Shown here: positions 45,375 through 55,269 of the stretch, in pieces | How the letters are laid out: every line of letters begins with the position of its first letter | Position numbering within the stretch: the first letter of the stretch is position 1 | Source of the DNA: Sphingomonas sp. | GTDB lineage: Bacteria; Pseudomonadota; Alphaproteobacteria; Sphingomonadales; Sphingomonadaceae | Direction of reading: 5' to 3' | Length of the DNA stretch: 58,977 nucleotides | NCBI RefSeq assembly: GCF_025362505.1 | Contig: NZ_JANYGG010000071.1 | Location: forward strand, 1 to 58,977 | Program-made: the position numbers and the translations under genes | The notes under the pieces: model-generated | Database searches by the model: none | Told to the model about the DNA's origin: nothing | The model's input: only the letters and a program-made list of their open reading frames with translations

Positions 45375-48356
45375 ATGACGAAGAGCCGCAGCCACATATT
45401 GGCGACGTTGATGGTTGGAGTGTCGCTGACCGCGATCGCCATTCCGCAGCAGGCCGCGGCTCAGACCGCCGCCCTTCCCGCCGCCGATCCTAACGCGAAC
45501 AGCGAAATCATCGTGACCGGCATCCGCGGCAGCCTCAGGACGTCGCGCAATATCAAGCGCGACTCGCAGGGCGTGGTCGACGCGATCTCGGCCGAGGACA
45601 TCGGCAAGTTCCCCGACACCAACCTCGCCGAGTCGCTGCAGCGCATCACCGGCGTGTCGATCGACCGCAGCAATGGCGAAGGCTCGTCGGTCACGGTCCG
45701 CGGCTTTGGACCCGACTTCAACCTGGTGCTGCTTAACGGCCGCCAGATGCCAGCCTCTGGCCTTGGCGGCGGCGGGGCGCCCGCCTCGCGCAGTTTCGAT
45801 TTCGGCAACCTTGCCTCCGAAGGCATTGCTGCGGTCGAAGTCTACAAGTCGGGCCGCGCGGCCCTGCCGACAGGCGGCATCGGCTCGGTCATCAATATCA
45901 AGACCGCGCGCCCGCTCGATCGGCCCGGGCTCAAGGGTAGCTTCGGTTTCAAGGCGGTGTACGACACCTCGCGCTTCTCGGGCAGTAAGTTGTCACCCGA
46001 AATTTCGGGCATCATCAGCGACACCTTTGCCGACGACAAGATCGGGATCCTCGTCAGCGGTTCTTACCAGCGCCGCAAGTCGAGCCAGGCCCAATTCAAT
46101 GCCGGCTGGCGCGAAGGGTATCTTGGCAGCGACGGCTGCCAAGAGGGGAATTGGGGTGCGCTTGCCGCCGGGCCGAACGACTGGTGCGGCAGCAGCAACA
46201 ACATCGTCAATCGCCCAAAGGCAACCGACAGCTATCAGACGACGCAGAATGCGGGCTATGACTTCACCGACGTCGATCGCAAGCGGATCAACGGCCAGCT
46301 GGTGCTGCAAGCCAAGCCGACCGAAAATCTGCTAGCGACGGTCGATTATACTTTTTCGCAGAACACGGTCGACTCCCGGACCAGCAGCATCGGCGTCTGG
46401 TTCAACCATAGCAACACCAGCAGCAGCTGGACCGACGGCCCTGCGGCCAGCCCGAATTTCTATTCGGAAGTGTTCGGGCCGGGCAAGGATCTCGCGATCA
46501 CCGGCGCGGTCGCAGCCAATCGCTCGACCAATCGGTCGATCGGCGGCAACCTGGCATGGCATGGCCTGGGCGGCGCGCGCCTGGAACTCGACGCGCACCA
46601 CTCGACCGCGGAGAGCAAGCCGACCTCCCCCTACGGCAGCAACATCGCCGTGGGCAGCGCGATCTTCGGCGTGCAGTCGCAGAAGGTCGATTACACCCAC
46701 GACATGCCGGTGATCTCGGTCGTTTTGGCTCCGGGATCGGAACTCAACGCCGCAAATATTCGCCCCGCGGGCAATGCCTTCCGCAACGCCTACATGCGCG
46801 ACCGCATCAACCAGGTCTCGCTCAAGGCCGGCTATGATTTCGATACGTCGTTTATCAAGAGCCTCGATTTCGGCGCGACCCTGACCGACAACAAGGTCCG
46901 TTCGGCGTTTGGTAACATCCAGAACGACACCTGGGGTGGCACCCTGTCCGCCGCCGACACGCCGGACAATCTCTACTCCATTATCGGCTTGCCGGACCGG
47001 CTCAGCGGCATGGAAGGATCGAATGATCCGGCCATTATCCCCAATTATTTCCAGGTCGATACCGTCGGCTTGATCAATTTGCTGCAGAGTAAACTCAACA
47101 TCTGCGGAGCTTCGGCCACGCCGGGCGCTTGCCTGGCGAATTACACGGTCGATCGCCGCATTCGCGAGAAATCGATCGCGCCCTACGCGCAGACGACCCA
47201 CGAGTTCAATCTGTTCAGCAACCCGTCTCATCTCCGGCTGGGCGTTCGCTATGAGCGGACGAAAGTTTCGAGCTCGGCGCTCGTGCCCGTCCCGACCACG
47301 ACCTTCTTGGCCGCATTCAACGAAATTTCGATCATCCAGCCGACGACATCGGACTTCACGACGCTTAAGGGTGAATATAAGAATTGGCTGCCAGCGGTTG
47401 ATTTCGACGTGTCGCCGATGCGCGATTTCAAGTTGCGTGCGGCCTACAGTCACACCATCACCCGGGCCGATTATGCGAGCCTGCAGGGCGGACTGACGGT
47501 TGTCTCACCTGCCCGTCCAAATGGCGGCAGCACGGGTGCCAGCGGCAATCCCAATCTGCTGCCGTACAAGTCCAAGAATATCGATCTGTCGGCCGAATGG
47601 TATTATGGTCGCGAAAGCTATGTCTCGATCGGCTTCTTCCACAAGACGGTGAGCAACTTCATCGGGACGACGACCACGCAGGGGCCTGTGTTCGGGCTGA
47701 CCAACCCTGGTCAGGGGGCTGCATTCAATGCAGCCAAGGCAGCCTTGGGCCCGAACGCGACGTTCCAGCAGATTCTGGCGTACGTCCAGACAAACTATCC
47801 CGCGCTGATTCATCGTGACGGGAATAATGCACCTGACGGCATCCTCAGCTCGCCCAGTGATCCAGCGCTGGTATTTACCGTCGGGCAGCCGGGCAACAGC
47901 GACCAAGTGGCGCACCTCAAGGGCTGGGAGTTCGCGATCCAGCATAGCTTCTGGAATACCGGCTTTGGCGCCATCCTGAACTACACGATCGTCAAGAGCG
48001 ACACGCAATACGACAATGCGAAGCGCTACACCGTCACTCAATTCGCGGTGCCCGGAGTAAGCAATTCGGCCAATGCGGTCCTGTTTTACGACAAGGGCGG
48101 GCTGCAGGCGCGCGTGGCCTATAACTGGCGCGCGGGCTTCCTGGCCGGCTACGGGCTCGACCCGTTCTACGTGAATTCCTATGGTCAGTTCGACGCGAGC
48201 GCTAGCTACGAGGTGCGCAAGGGGCTGACGGTGTTCGCCGAAGGGATCAACCTGACCAACGCCGATCGCAGTGGCCATATGCGCGGCAATCAGGCGAAGT
48301 TCTTCGCGGCACCGGGCTATGCTCGCTATGCGGGAGGCGTTCGCTACAGCTTCTAA
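45375..48356 (+). CDS. TonB-dependent receptor of the beta-glucan locus
   Basis: The 993-residue outer-membrane transporter has a signal peptide (about 1-33), the plug domain beginning EIIVTGIRGSLRTSRNIK with ISAEDIGKFPDTNLAESLQRITGVSIDR and VRGFGPDFNLVLLNGRQMP, and a long beta-barrel ending in the terminal aromatic YSF. The IRGSL plug start marks the large TonB-receptor subgroup that is associated with carbohydrate loci in Caulobacter, Sphingomonas and Xanthomonas. A GGAGGGGGA ribosome-binding site supports ATG 45375. It is controlled by an operator inside its promoter and heads the rightward transcript. Oligosaccharide substrate is inferred from the GH3 and GH16 neighbours. Confidence 0.93.
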   Translation: MTKSRSHILATLMVGVSLTAIAIPQQAAAQTAALPAADPNANSEIIVTGIRGSLRTSRNIKRDSQGVVDAISAEDIGKFPDTNLAESLQRITGVSIDRSNGEGSSVTVRGFGPDFNLVLLNGRQMPASGLGGGGAPASRSFDFGNLASEGIAAVEVYKSGRAALPTGGIGSVINIKTARPLDRPGLKGSFGFKAVYDTSRFSGSKLSPEISGIISDTFADDKIGILVSGSYQRRKSSQAQFNAGWREGYLGSDGCQEGNWGALAAGPNDWCGSSNNIVNRPKATDSYQTTQNAGYDFTDVDRKRINGQLVLQAKPTENLLATVDYTFSQNTVDSRTSSIGVWFNHSNTSSSWTDGPAASPNFYSEVFGPGKDLAITGAVAANRSTNRSIGGNLAWHGLGGARLELDAHHSTAESKPTSPYGSNIAVGSAIFGVQSQKVDYTHDMPVISVVLAPGSELNAANIRPAGNAFRNAYMRDRINQVSLKAGYDFDTSFIKSLDFGATLTDNKVRSAFGNIQNDTWGGTLSAADTPDNLYSIIGLPDRLSGMEGSNDPAIIPNYFQVDTVGLINLLQSKLNICGASATPGACLANYTVDRRIREKSIAPYAQTTHEFNLFSNPSHLRLGVRYERTKVSSSALVPVPTTTFLAAFNEISIIQPTTSDFTTLKGEYKNWLPAVDFDVSPMRDFKLRAAYSHTITRADYASLQGGLTVVSPARPNGGSTGASGNPNLLPYKSKNIDLSAEWYYGRESYVSIGFFHKTVSNFIGTTTTQGPVFGLTNPGQGAAFNAAKAALGPNATFQQILAYVQTNYPALIHRDGNNAPDGILSSPSDPALVFTVGQPGNSDQVAHLKGWEFAIQHSFWNTGFGAILNYTIVKSDTQYDNAKRYTVTQFAVPGVSNSANAVLFYDKGGLQARVAYNWRAGFLAGYGLDPFYVNSYGQFDASASYEVRKGLTVFAEGINLTNADRSGHMRGNQAKFFAAPGYARYAGGVRYSF

Positions 48357-48372
48357 GGCTGCGGGGTTGATT

Positions 48373-48412
48373 CCCGGCGCTGGGTAACGGACAGTCGTTC
48401 ACCAGCGCCGGG
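48373..48412 (+). other. Strong intergenic hairpin after the TonB-receptor gene
   Basis: CCCGGCGCTGG (48373-48383) and CCAGCGCCGGG (48402-48412) form a perfect 11-bp stem with an 18-nt loop that can itself pair AACG with CGTT. There is no T-run. It lies 17 nt after the receptor stop codon and 51 nt before halogenase 1. It could protect the receptor mRNA from 3' decay or act as a partial terminator so that receptor mRNA exceeds that of the downstream genes. Confidence 0.6.
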
Positions 48413-48462
48413 GAGGTTCGCCCGCCATTCCGGCGAAGGCGGCGGCGAAGCAGGCGGAACAG

Positions 48463-50013
48463 ATGGAACGGCCGGTCGAGCGTATCATCATTGTCGGCGG
48501 CGGTACTGCTGGCTGGCTGGCGGCGGCCTACCTCGCCTCGCGGTCGGCCAAGTTCGCCGCGCGGCCACCGTCGATTACGCTGATCGAGGCGCCCGACATT
48601 CCGACCGTCGGGGTCGGAGAGGGCAGCTGGCCGACGCTGCGCGAGACGCTGGCAACGATCGGCATCGGCGAGGCCGAGTTCCTGCTGGCCTGCGATGGTT
48701 CGTTCAAACAGGGATCGCGGTTCGATGGTTGGCGCGATGGCGGCGCGGACGATCGCTATCTTCATCCGTTCTCCCCGCCGCCCCCGCTCGACCCGAATGA
48801 ACTGGTGGCGGCGTGGCGCGGCGAGGCGCCTGACATGCCTTTCGCTGCGGCGGTGACGGCACAGGCCGAGGCGTGCGCGCGCGACCTCGCCCCGCGCCAG
48901 CGCGCGATGCCCGACTATGCCGGTGCGCTCAATTACGGTTACCACCTCGATGCGGTAAAGTTTGCGGCGTTGCTCGCACATCACGCGGTTGACCGGCTCG
49001 GCGTGCGGCACGTCGCCGACCAGGTGATCGCGGTCGAGCCTGACGACGAGGGCTATATCGCCGCCGTCACCACGCGCGACCACGGCCGCATCGAAGGCGA
49101 CCTGTTCATCGATTGCACCGGCCATGCCGCGCTGTTGATCTCTGGACATTTCGGGGTCGACTGGGTTGAGCGCGGCGACGTCCTGTTCAACGACCGCGCG
49201 CTGGCGGTGCAAGTGCCGGTCGCGGGTATTTCGCCGATCGCCTCACAGACCATCGGCACCGCGCATGAGGCGGGGTGGCTGTGGGACATCGGCTTGCCAA
49301 CGCGGCGCGGCGTCGGCTGTGTCTATTCGTCAAAGTTTACCGATGACGCGCGCGCCGAGGCGATCCTTCGCGAATACCTGATGCGCACTGCGCCGGATGT
49401 CGACCAGTCGTCGCTGGCACCGCGCCGGCTGGCCTTTCCAACCGGACACCGTGACCAGTTCTGGAAGGGCAATTGCCTGGCAATCGGGCTCGCCGCGGGC
49501 TTCCTCGAGCCACTCGAAGCCTCGGCGATCGTCATGGCCGAGCTGTCACTGCGCGCCCTGGCGGACAATTTCCCGGCGAACCGCGAGACGATGCCGATCC
49601 ACGCTCGCCGGTTCAACGCCCGCTTTCGCGAACGCTGGGATCGGATCATCGATTTCCTCAAGCTCCATTACCTGTTGAGCCGGCGACCGGAGCCCTATTG
49701 GCAGGCGCACCGCGCGGCCCAGAGCGTGCCCGCGCATCTCGCCGACCTGGTTCGCTTGTGGCGCGGCCAGCCGCCGTCGCCGGGCGATTTCCCGCTGATC
49801 GACGAAATGTTTCCCGCCGCCAGCTATCAATATGTCTACTACGGCATGGGCGGCGCGGTCCCTGACCTAGCGTATCGGCACGGCGCTCCGCTCGATCGTT
49901 CGATCCGCGAACGGTCGCGGTCGCTGGCGGCGGCGCTGCCGACGAATCGCGCCTATCTCGACGCGTTGCGCAGCGCCGTAACGCCGCAGTCCCAGAAAGT
50001 ACCGGCGGCATGA
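48463..50013 (+). CDS. Flavin-dependent tryptophan-halogenase-family protein 1
   Basis: The 516-residue protein has the FAD motif GGGTAGW (12-18), the halogenase lysine K82 in [13 protein letters not shown] and the glutamate segment [11 protein letters not shown]. The diagnostic WxWxIP motif is altered to WLWDIG (272-277). These enzymes use FADH2, O2 and halide to make HOCl, which the lysine channels to an indole or other aromatic acceptor. No flavin reductase is adjacent. The gene follows the TonB receptor and overlaps SapC by 4 bp (ATGA). The natural acceptor is unknown; a peptide- or receptor-linked substrate is inference. It could also have lost halogenation and kept FAD chemistry. Confidence 0.85.
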   Translation: MERPVERIIIVGGGTAGWLAAAYLASRSAKFAARPPSITLIEAPDIPTVGVGEGSWPTLRETLATIGIGEAEFLLACDGSFKQGSRFDGWRDGGADDRYLHPFSPPPPLDPNELVAAWRGEAPDMPFAAAVTAQAEACARDLAPRQRAMPDYAGALNYGYHLDAVKFAALLAHHAVDRLGVRHVADQVIAVEPDDEGYIAAVTTRDHGRIEGDLFIDCTGHAALLISGHFGVDWVERGDVLFNDRALAVQVPVAGISPIASQTIGTAHEAGWLWDIGLPTRRGVGCVYSSKFTDDARAEAILREYLMRTAPDVDQSSLAPRRLAFPTGHRDQFWKGNCLAIGLAAGFLEPLEASAIVMAELSLRALADNFPANRETMPIHARRFNARFRERWDRIIDFLKLHYLLSRRPEPYWQAHRAAQSVPAHLADLVRLWRGQPPSPGDFPLIDEMFPAASYQYVYYGMGGAVPDLAYRHGAPLDRSIRERSRSLAAALPTNRAYLDALRSAVTPQSQKVPAA

Positions 50014-50729
50014 GCCAGCACCAAATTCTCGACAATGCCACTCATCGCGACCTGCGCGTCCATACCGGGGTCGGCGCGGCGCTTGGCGACAACGTGATGG
50101 CCTGTCTTGCCGTGCCGAACGAATTTCGCCGGCTGCAGAACCAGTTCCCGATCCTGTTTCGGCTGGACATCGAGCGCAACAGTTTTTCGGCACTGGCGCT
50201 GATGGGGTTCGAGCAGGACGAGAATCTGTTCATCGAGGACGGGCGCTGGGACGCCAGCTACCGTCCGCTCGCGCTCAGCATCCAACCGTTCCTGATCGGC
50301 CGCGCGTCCGATGGCGACGGACCGGGGCAGGTCCACGTCGACATGGGCCATGCCCGCATCGCCACCGATGGCGAGGGCATGCGACTGTTCGACGACACGG
50401 GCGCACCGTCGCCCTATCTCGATACCGTCGCCGAACAACTTGGGAACCTCGACGCCGGCTATCGCGAGTCAGCCGAGTTCTTTTCTGCGCTGAACCATTT
50501 CGAATTGCTCGAACCCTTCTCGCTCGACGTCGATCTGGTCGACGGATCGACCCAGCGCATGGTCGGCTATCACCTGATCGACGAGGACAAGCTTTACGCC
50601 CTCGACTCCGCCGCGCTGGGCGACCTTCACGCCGCGGGCCACCTCATGCCGGTGTTCATGGCGCTGGCGTCGCTGTCCAACATCCCGGCGTTGATCGAAC
50701 GCAAGAACCGACGGGTTGGACGTGGCTGA
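50010..50729 (+). CDS. SapC family protein
   Basis: The 239-residue protein matches the SapC family: it opens with HRDLRVHTG and [22 protein letters not shown], then the segment [29 protein letters not shown], and ends with [15 protein letters not shown]. The name derives from a Campylobacter S-layer locus gene, but no biochemical function is established. In alphaproteobacteria SapC commonly accompanies TonB receptors, tryptophan-halogenase-like proteins and cupin proteins, as here. It has no signal peptide, so it is probably cytoplasmic. It overlaps both neighbours and is translated with them. Confidence 0.85.
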   Translation: MSQHQILDNATHRDLRVHTGVGAALGDNVMACLAVPNEFRRLQNQFPILFRLDIERNSFSALALMGFEQDENLFIEDGRWDASYRPLALSIQPFLIGRASDGDGPGQVHVDMGHARIATDGEGMRLFDDTGAPSPYLDTVAEQLGNLDAGYRESAEFFSALNHFELLEPFSLDVDLVDGSTQRMVGYHLIDEDKLYALDSAALGDLHAAGHLMPVFMALASLSNIPALIERKNRRVGRG

Positions 50730-51753
50730 GTCAGCTGGCGTAGATTTCGGCGCGCTGCCGCGCGTGGCCGAAGAAGTGCTGGCTGACGCCGACGCGCTCG
50801 ACACCCGGCTGGCCGGGGCGACGACACCGTTCGTGGTACGAGGGCTGGTTGCCGACTGGCCGCTGGTTCAGGCGGGACGAGAATCGGGCGCCGCCGCCCG
50901 CGCCTATCTGCTGCGCCATCGCCGCGAACGCGCCTTTACCGTCGCGATCGGCCGACCGGGCGGCGGCGAGCGGTTATTCTACGATGACAAAATGGCGATA
51001 AACTTTCGTACCTTGCGCGCCAGCCTGCCCGAGATTTTTTCCGCCATCGACGCCAATGAAGGCAATCCCGCCGGGCCGGCCATGTATCTGGCATCAATCG
51101 ACCTGCACGACTTTTTCAACGGCTTGCACGACGCCAACCTTGTTGCGCTGGGCGCGCGCGATCCACTCGCCAGCATCTGGATCGGCACCCCGACCCGCAT
51201 CGCCGCGCATAATGATTACCCCGACAACCTTGCCTGCTGCGCGGTCGGCCACCGCCGCTTCACCCTGTTTCCGCCCGACCAGTTCGCCAACCTTTACCTT
51301 GGCCCGGTCGAACATACCCCCGCCGGGCGGACGGTCAGCATGGTCGATCTGAAGGCGCCCAATTTCGATACTTTTCCGAAATTCCGCACGGCGCTGTCGC
51401 ACGCGCTGGTGGCCGAGCTTGCTCCTGGCGATGCGTTGTTCATTCCGTCGCTGTGGTGGCACCATGTCGAGGCGCTCGACCCGTTCAACGTGTTGGTCAA
51501 TTACTGGTGGCGCGATAGCGCGCGCTATCTGGGTCAACCACAGGACGCACTCAACCACGCCATGCTGGCGGTCCGCGACCTGCCCGACCATCAAAAAGCT
51601 TACTGGCGCGCGCTGTTCAACCATTATGTATTCGACAATGGAGACGATGTGACAAGCCATATCCCGACCGACGCCCGGGGCGTGCTGGCGCCGCTGACGC
51701 CCGATACCGCCGGCAAGTTGCGCGCCAACCTGTTGCGGGCCTTGTCGCGGTGA
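50722..51753 (+). CDS. Cupin-like/JmjC-fold protein (cupin_8 type)
   Basis: The protein of about 343 residues has a jelly-roll core with the iron-binding pattern HND in IAAHNDYPDNLACC and the distal histidine in SLWWHHVEALD, plus WIGTPTRIAAHND and FTLFPPDQFANLYLGP, as in Fe(II)/2-oxoglutarate peptide hydroxylases of the cupin_8/JmjC group. It may hydroxylate a protein or peptide side chain; substrate unknown. Start GTG 50722 is favoured over TTG 50716; either overlaps the sapC end. Its stop overlaps the GTG of halogenase 2 (GTGA). It is one of four consecutive genes that form a possible modification module. Confidence 0.82.
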   Translation: MAESAGVDFGALPRVAEEVLADADALDTRLAGATTPFVVRGLVADWPLVQAGRESGAAARAYLLRHRRERAFTVAIGRPGGGERLFYDDKMAINFRTLRASLPEIFSAIDANEGNPAGPAMYLASIDLHDFFNGLHDANLVALGARDPLASIWIGTPTRIAAHNDYPDNLACCAVGHRRFTLFPPDQFANLYLGPVEHTPAGRTVSMVDLKAPNFDTFPKFRTALSHALVAELAPGDALFIPSLWWHHVEALDPFNVLVNYWWRDSARYLGQPQDALNHAMLAVRDLPDHQKAYWRALFNHYVFDNGDDVTSHIPTDARGVLAPLTPDTAGKLRANLLRALSR

Positions 51754-53279
51754 ACGGCCCGCGTTCGACCGACATGCGATCGACCGACTGGCCGTTGAAG
51801 CGTGTCGTCATTGCCGGCGGCGGCACCGCGGGCTGGATGGTGGCGGCCGCGATTGCGCGCACGCTGGGCCCGCTGGTGGATCTGACATTGGTTGAATCCG
51901 AGGCCATCGGCACGGTCGGTGTCGGCGAAAGCACTATCCCGCCGCTGGTCGCCTACAACCGGTTGCTGGGCATCAACGAAGCCGAGTTCATGCGCGCGAC
52001 CCAGGCAACGTTCAAGCTGGGTATCCAGTTCGACAATTGGCGGGTGCTCGACGAAGGCTATTTCCATTCGTTCGGGATCTGCGGAAAAGATCATTGGTCC
52101 GCCGGATTCCAGCATTTCTGGCTGGACGCGTGCGAGCGCGGGATGGCCGGCTCCTACGGCGATTATTGTCTCGAGCTGAAAGCCGCTCAGGCCGGGAAAT
52201 TCGCGCATTTGCCCGATGACCGGATGCATTATGCCTACCAACTCGATTCCGGCCTTTATGCCCGGTTCCTGCGGACTATGGCCGAAGCCGATGGCACGCG
52301 CCGCGTCGAGGGCAAGATCACCGCGGTCGAACTGGACGGCGAAAGCGGCAACATCGGCGCGCTGACGCTCGACAGCGGAACGCGTATCGAAGGCGACCTG
52401 TTCATCGACTGCACCGGGTTTCGGGCGCTGTTGATCGAGGGCGCGCTGAACGCCGGGTTCGACGACTGGAGCCACTATCTGCCCTGCGATTCGGCAATTG
52501 CCGCGCAGACCCGGTCGATCGGACCAGCGGTGCCCTTCACCCGCGCCACCGCGCATGATGCCGGTTGGCAATGGCGCATTCCACTGCAGCACCGGACCGG
52601 CAATGGCATTGTCTATTGCAGCCATTACCTCGACCGTGAAGCGGCGCTGGAACGCTTTACCGGCAACCTCCAGGGCGATCGGCTGACCGAGCCCAATTTC
52701 ATTCGCTTCACTACGGGAGCCCGGCGCAAGCAGTGGCACCGAAACTGCGTCGCGATCGGTTTGTCGGGCGGGTTCATGGAGCCGCTGGAATCGACCAGCA
52801 TCCACCTGATTCAGCGCGCCGTGCTGCGCTTTGTACGGATGCTGCCGCTGCGCGAGATCAGCCAGCGCGACATCGATGAATTTAACGACCAGCAGATGAC
52901 CGACATGCTGCAGATCCGCGATTTCCTGATCCTCCACTACAAGGCCACCGAGCGCCGCGACAGCGCGTTCTGGCGCCATTGCGCGGCGATGGATATCCCC
53001 GACACGCTGGCTCACAAGATCGAGCTGTTCCGCGAGACCGGGCGGGTGTTCCGCAGGAATGAGGAGTTGTTCGCCGAGAACAGCTGGGTGCAGGTTATGC
53101 TGGGTCAGGGGATTACGCCGCGAAGCTATCACCCGATTGCGATGAAGTTGCCCGACGATGAAATGATCAAGCTGCTGGACACGTTGCGCGGGCAGGTCGA
53201 CCAGACGGTCGCCAGCCTTCCCGCCCACGCCGAGTATGTCGCCCGCTATTGCGGCGCCAGCAAGGCCGCTGCGGCATGA
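51750..53279 (+). CDS. Flavin-dependent tryptophan-halogenase-family protein 2
   Basis: The 509-residue protein has the FAD motif GGGTAGW (23-29), the canonical halogenase motif WQWRIP (273-278), the lysine K89 in ATFKLGIQFDNW and the EPLESTSI segment with the catalytic glutamate. Thus all residues known to be needed in PrnA/RebH-type halogenases are present, in contrast with halogenase 1, where WxWxIP is altered. It starts at GTG 51750 overlapping the cupin stop codon; ATG 51774 is an alternative. Its end overlaps the GH16 start (ATGA). Substrate unknown; free tryptophan, a peptide or a phenolic glycoside are all possible. Confidence 0.88.
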   Translation: MNGPRSTDMRSTDWPLKRVVIAGGGTAGWMVAAAIARTLGPLVDLTLVESEAIGTVGVGESTIPPLVAYNRLLGINEAEFMRATQATFKLGIQFDNWRVLDEGYFHSFGICGKDHWSAGFQHFWLDACERGMAGSYGDYCLELKAAQAGKFAHLPDDRMHYAYQLDSGLYARFLRTMAEADGTRRVEGKITAVELDGESGNIGALTLDSGTRIEGDLFIDCTGFRALLIEGALNAGFDDWSHYLPCDSAIAAQTRSIGPAVPFTRATAHDAGWQWRIPLQHRTGNGIVYCSHYLDREAALERFTGNLQGDRLTEPNFIRFTTGARRKQWHRNCVAIGLSGGFMEPLESTSIHLIQRAVLRFVRMLPLREISQRDIDEFNDQQMTDMLQIRDFLILHYKATERRDSAFWRHCAAMDIPDTLAHKIELFRETGRVFRRNEELFAENSWVQVMLGQGITPRSYHPIAMKLPDDEMIKLLDTLRGQVDQTVASLPAHAEYVARYCGASKAAAA

Positions 53280-54226
53280 TCGCGGGGTTAATCCTCGCCG
53301 CCGCGATGGCTGCCGCGCCGGTTGCGCCGCCGGTAGCCGAACCTGACTGGAAGCTGGTGTGGTCGGATGAATTTGGCAGCAGTCGCATCGATCGGCGCAA
53401 ATGGGATTTCGATGTCGATTGTGCCGGCGGCGGCAATGAAGAACGGCAGTGCTATACCGCACGTCGCAGCAATGCGTCCGTAGGGGGCGGATACTTGTCG
53501 ATCACCGCGCGCCGCGAAACCTGGCATGGCCCGGCTCAGATGCACGGACAGCCGGGGAGTACCGGCGGCGCCAAGGAAGCCACCAAGTCGTTCACCTCGG
53601 CGCGGCTCGTGACCCGCGGCAAGGCATCTTGGCGCTACGGCCGAGTCGAAGTCCGCGCTCGGCTTCCGCTCGGCCAGGGCAGTTGGCCAGCGATCTGGAT
53701 GTTGCCGGAGAAATGGCGCTACGGCTCCTGGCCGCGCTCGGGCGAGATCGACATCATGGAAGCGGTCAACCTTGGCACGCCTTGCGTAAAGTGCGCCGGC
53801 GGGCGTGAAAATCATGTCCTCGGAACGATCCATTTCGGTGATCACCCACCGGCTAACAAATATCTGTCGACCGAAGTCGAGTTGTCGGGTGCAATCGACG
53901 GATTTCACACATATCGCGTCGACTGGTCCCCCGAACGCATTGCCTGGTCGGTCGATGGCCGGCCCTATGTTGAGCGGCTGCTGGGCGAATGGTCGACCCC
54001 GACCTCGACCGATCCGCATGCGCCGTTCGACCAGCCCTTTCACCTCATCCTGAATCTGGCGATCGGCGGTCACCTGCCCGAGGGTCGCAACCTCGGCGGC
54101 GTGAGCCTTTCCGGCTTTCCACGATCGATGCAGGTCGATTGGGTGCGGGTGTGGCAACGCCAGGATGAATTGGCTAGCCCGGACCGAAGCAAGGGGGCAG
54201 AATGGGACGGCGTCGCCAAGCGGTAA
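53276..54226 (+). CDS. GH16 endo-beta-1,3-glucanase (laminarinase-like), secreted
   Basis: The 316-residue enzyme has a signal peptide (about 1-21) and a GH16 jelly-roll with the catalytic motif EIDIMEAV (E157 nucleophile, D159, E162 acid/base). The extra methionine in ExDxxE is the form typical of laminarinases and lichenases. WSDEFGSS at the start and WPAIWMLP before the active site are further GH16 marks. It likely cuts beta-1,3-glucan at or outside the cell surface, giving oligosaccharides for the TonB receptor and the GH3 enzyme. ATG 53276 overlaps the halogenase 2 stop codon. Confidence 0.92.
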   Translation: MIAGLILAAAMAAAPVAPPVAEPDWKLVWSDEFGSSRIDRRKWDFDVDCAGGGNEERQCYTARRSNASVGGGYLSITARRETWHGPAQMHGQPGSTGGAKEATKSFTSARLVTRGKASWRYGRVEVRARLPLGQGSWPAIWMLPEKWRYGSWPRSGEIDIMEAVNLGTPCVKCAGGRENHVLGTIHFGDHPPANKYLSTEVELSGAIDGFHTYRVDWSPERIAWSVDGRPYVERLLGEWSTPTSTDPHAPFDQPFHLILNLAIGGHLPEGRNLGGVSLSGFPRSMQVDWVRVWQRQDELASPDRSKGAEWDGVAKR

Positions 54227-55257
54227 CGATCAAGCATGTGGCGGCCGATGCGGACGTCTCGTTGCAAACGGTGAGCCGGGTCATCAATAATGAGGCCGGC
54301 GTTCGGCCGGAGATGAAGCAGCGCGTCCAGGAAGCGATCGACCGGCTCGGCTATGTGCCATCGCTGGCCGCCCAGCGGATGAGCGGGTCGCGCTCCTACC
54401 TCATCCTGGCGCTCAACGATCGTGACCGCACCATTGCCGACTGGCGCAGCCGCGAAGGTGCCGACTGGGTCGACCAGATGTTGCTCGGCGGCATGATCAA
54501 GGCCGCGGAATACGGCTATCGGCTGATGTTGGAACTGGTCGACACGCATAATGACCATGTCGAGCGTGAGTTGCGCGCCACGATTGCCGCGCTTCAGCCG
54601 GACGGCGTCATCCTGACCCCTCCGCACAGCGACAATCCGCTGATCACCGCCATGCTCGCGGAACAACAGATCAGCTTCGCTCGCATTGGCACGAAACAGC
54701 CGGGGCCAGGCATTTCGATCACGATGGACGACGAAAATGCCGCGGCGATGGCGACCCGCCACTTGATCGATCTGGGCCATCGTCGGATCGGCTTCATTTC
54801 GGGTTCACCCGAATATTCGCTCAGCGCGTGGCGGGTCGACGGGTGGCGTACGGCGATGAGCGAGGCCGGGCTCGCGATCGATGGGATGCTGGCAAAGGGC
54901 GACTTCAGCTTCGCGTCGGGGACCCACGCGGCCGGTAACTTGCTATCGCTCACCGATCCGCCAACCGCGATCATCGCCAGCAATGACCAGATGGCGCTTG
55001 CAACTCTTCGAGAGGCAAACTGCCGAGGATTGGCGGTCCCAGATCAGTTATCGCTGATCAGCTTCGACAATACGCCGATCGTTCGCTTCGTGCAGCCGCC
55101 GCTGACCGCGATAGACCAGCCGATTGCCGGGTTGGCGTCGAAAGCGGTGGAGTTGATCGTCGCACACCAACGTCGCTCGGAACTAACCCAAACGTCGGTC
55201 GTCGTCGCTGCCACCCTGGTCGTCCGCAACTCGACCGCTCCGCCACAGCGGCGATAG
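54202..55257 (+). CDS. LacI-family transcriptional regulator of the locus
   Basis: The 351-residue protein has the LacI HTH and hinge (VTIKHVAADADVSLQTVSRVINN, with RLGYVPSLAAQRM) and a periplasmic-binding-protein-like ligand domain with PDGVILTPP, RRIGFISGSPEYS and PTAIIASNDQMALA. It probably represses the GH3, MFS and receptor promoters until a glucan-derived sugar binds. ATG 54202 has AAGGGGG upstream and lies within the GH16 3' end (25-bp overlap), so regulator and enzymes share a transcript and feedback is likely. Ligand identity is inference. Confidence 0.92.
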   Translation: MGRRRQAVTIKHVAADADVSLQTVSRVINNEAGVRPEMKQRVQEAIDRLGYVPSLAAQRMSGSRSYLILALNDRDRTIADWRSREGADWVDQMLLGGMIKAAEYGYRLMLELVDTHNDHVERELRATIAALQPDGVILTPPHSDNPLITAMLAEQQISFARIGTKQPGPGISITMDDENAAAMATRHLIDLGHRRIGFISGSPEYSLSAWRVDGWRTAMSEAGLAIDGMLAKGDFSFASGTHAAGNLLSLTDPPTAIIASNDQMALATLREANCRGLAVPDQLSLISFDNTPIVRFVQPPLTAIDQPIAGLASKAVELIVAHQRRSELTQTSVVVAATLVVRNSTAPPQRR

Positions 55258-55269
55258 CCTCTCGACCTT

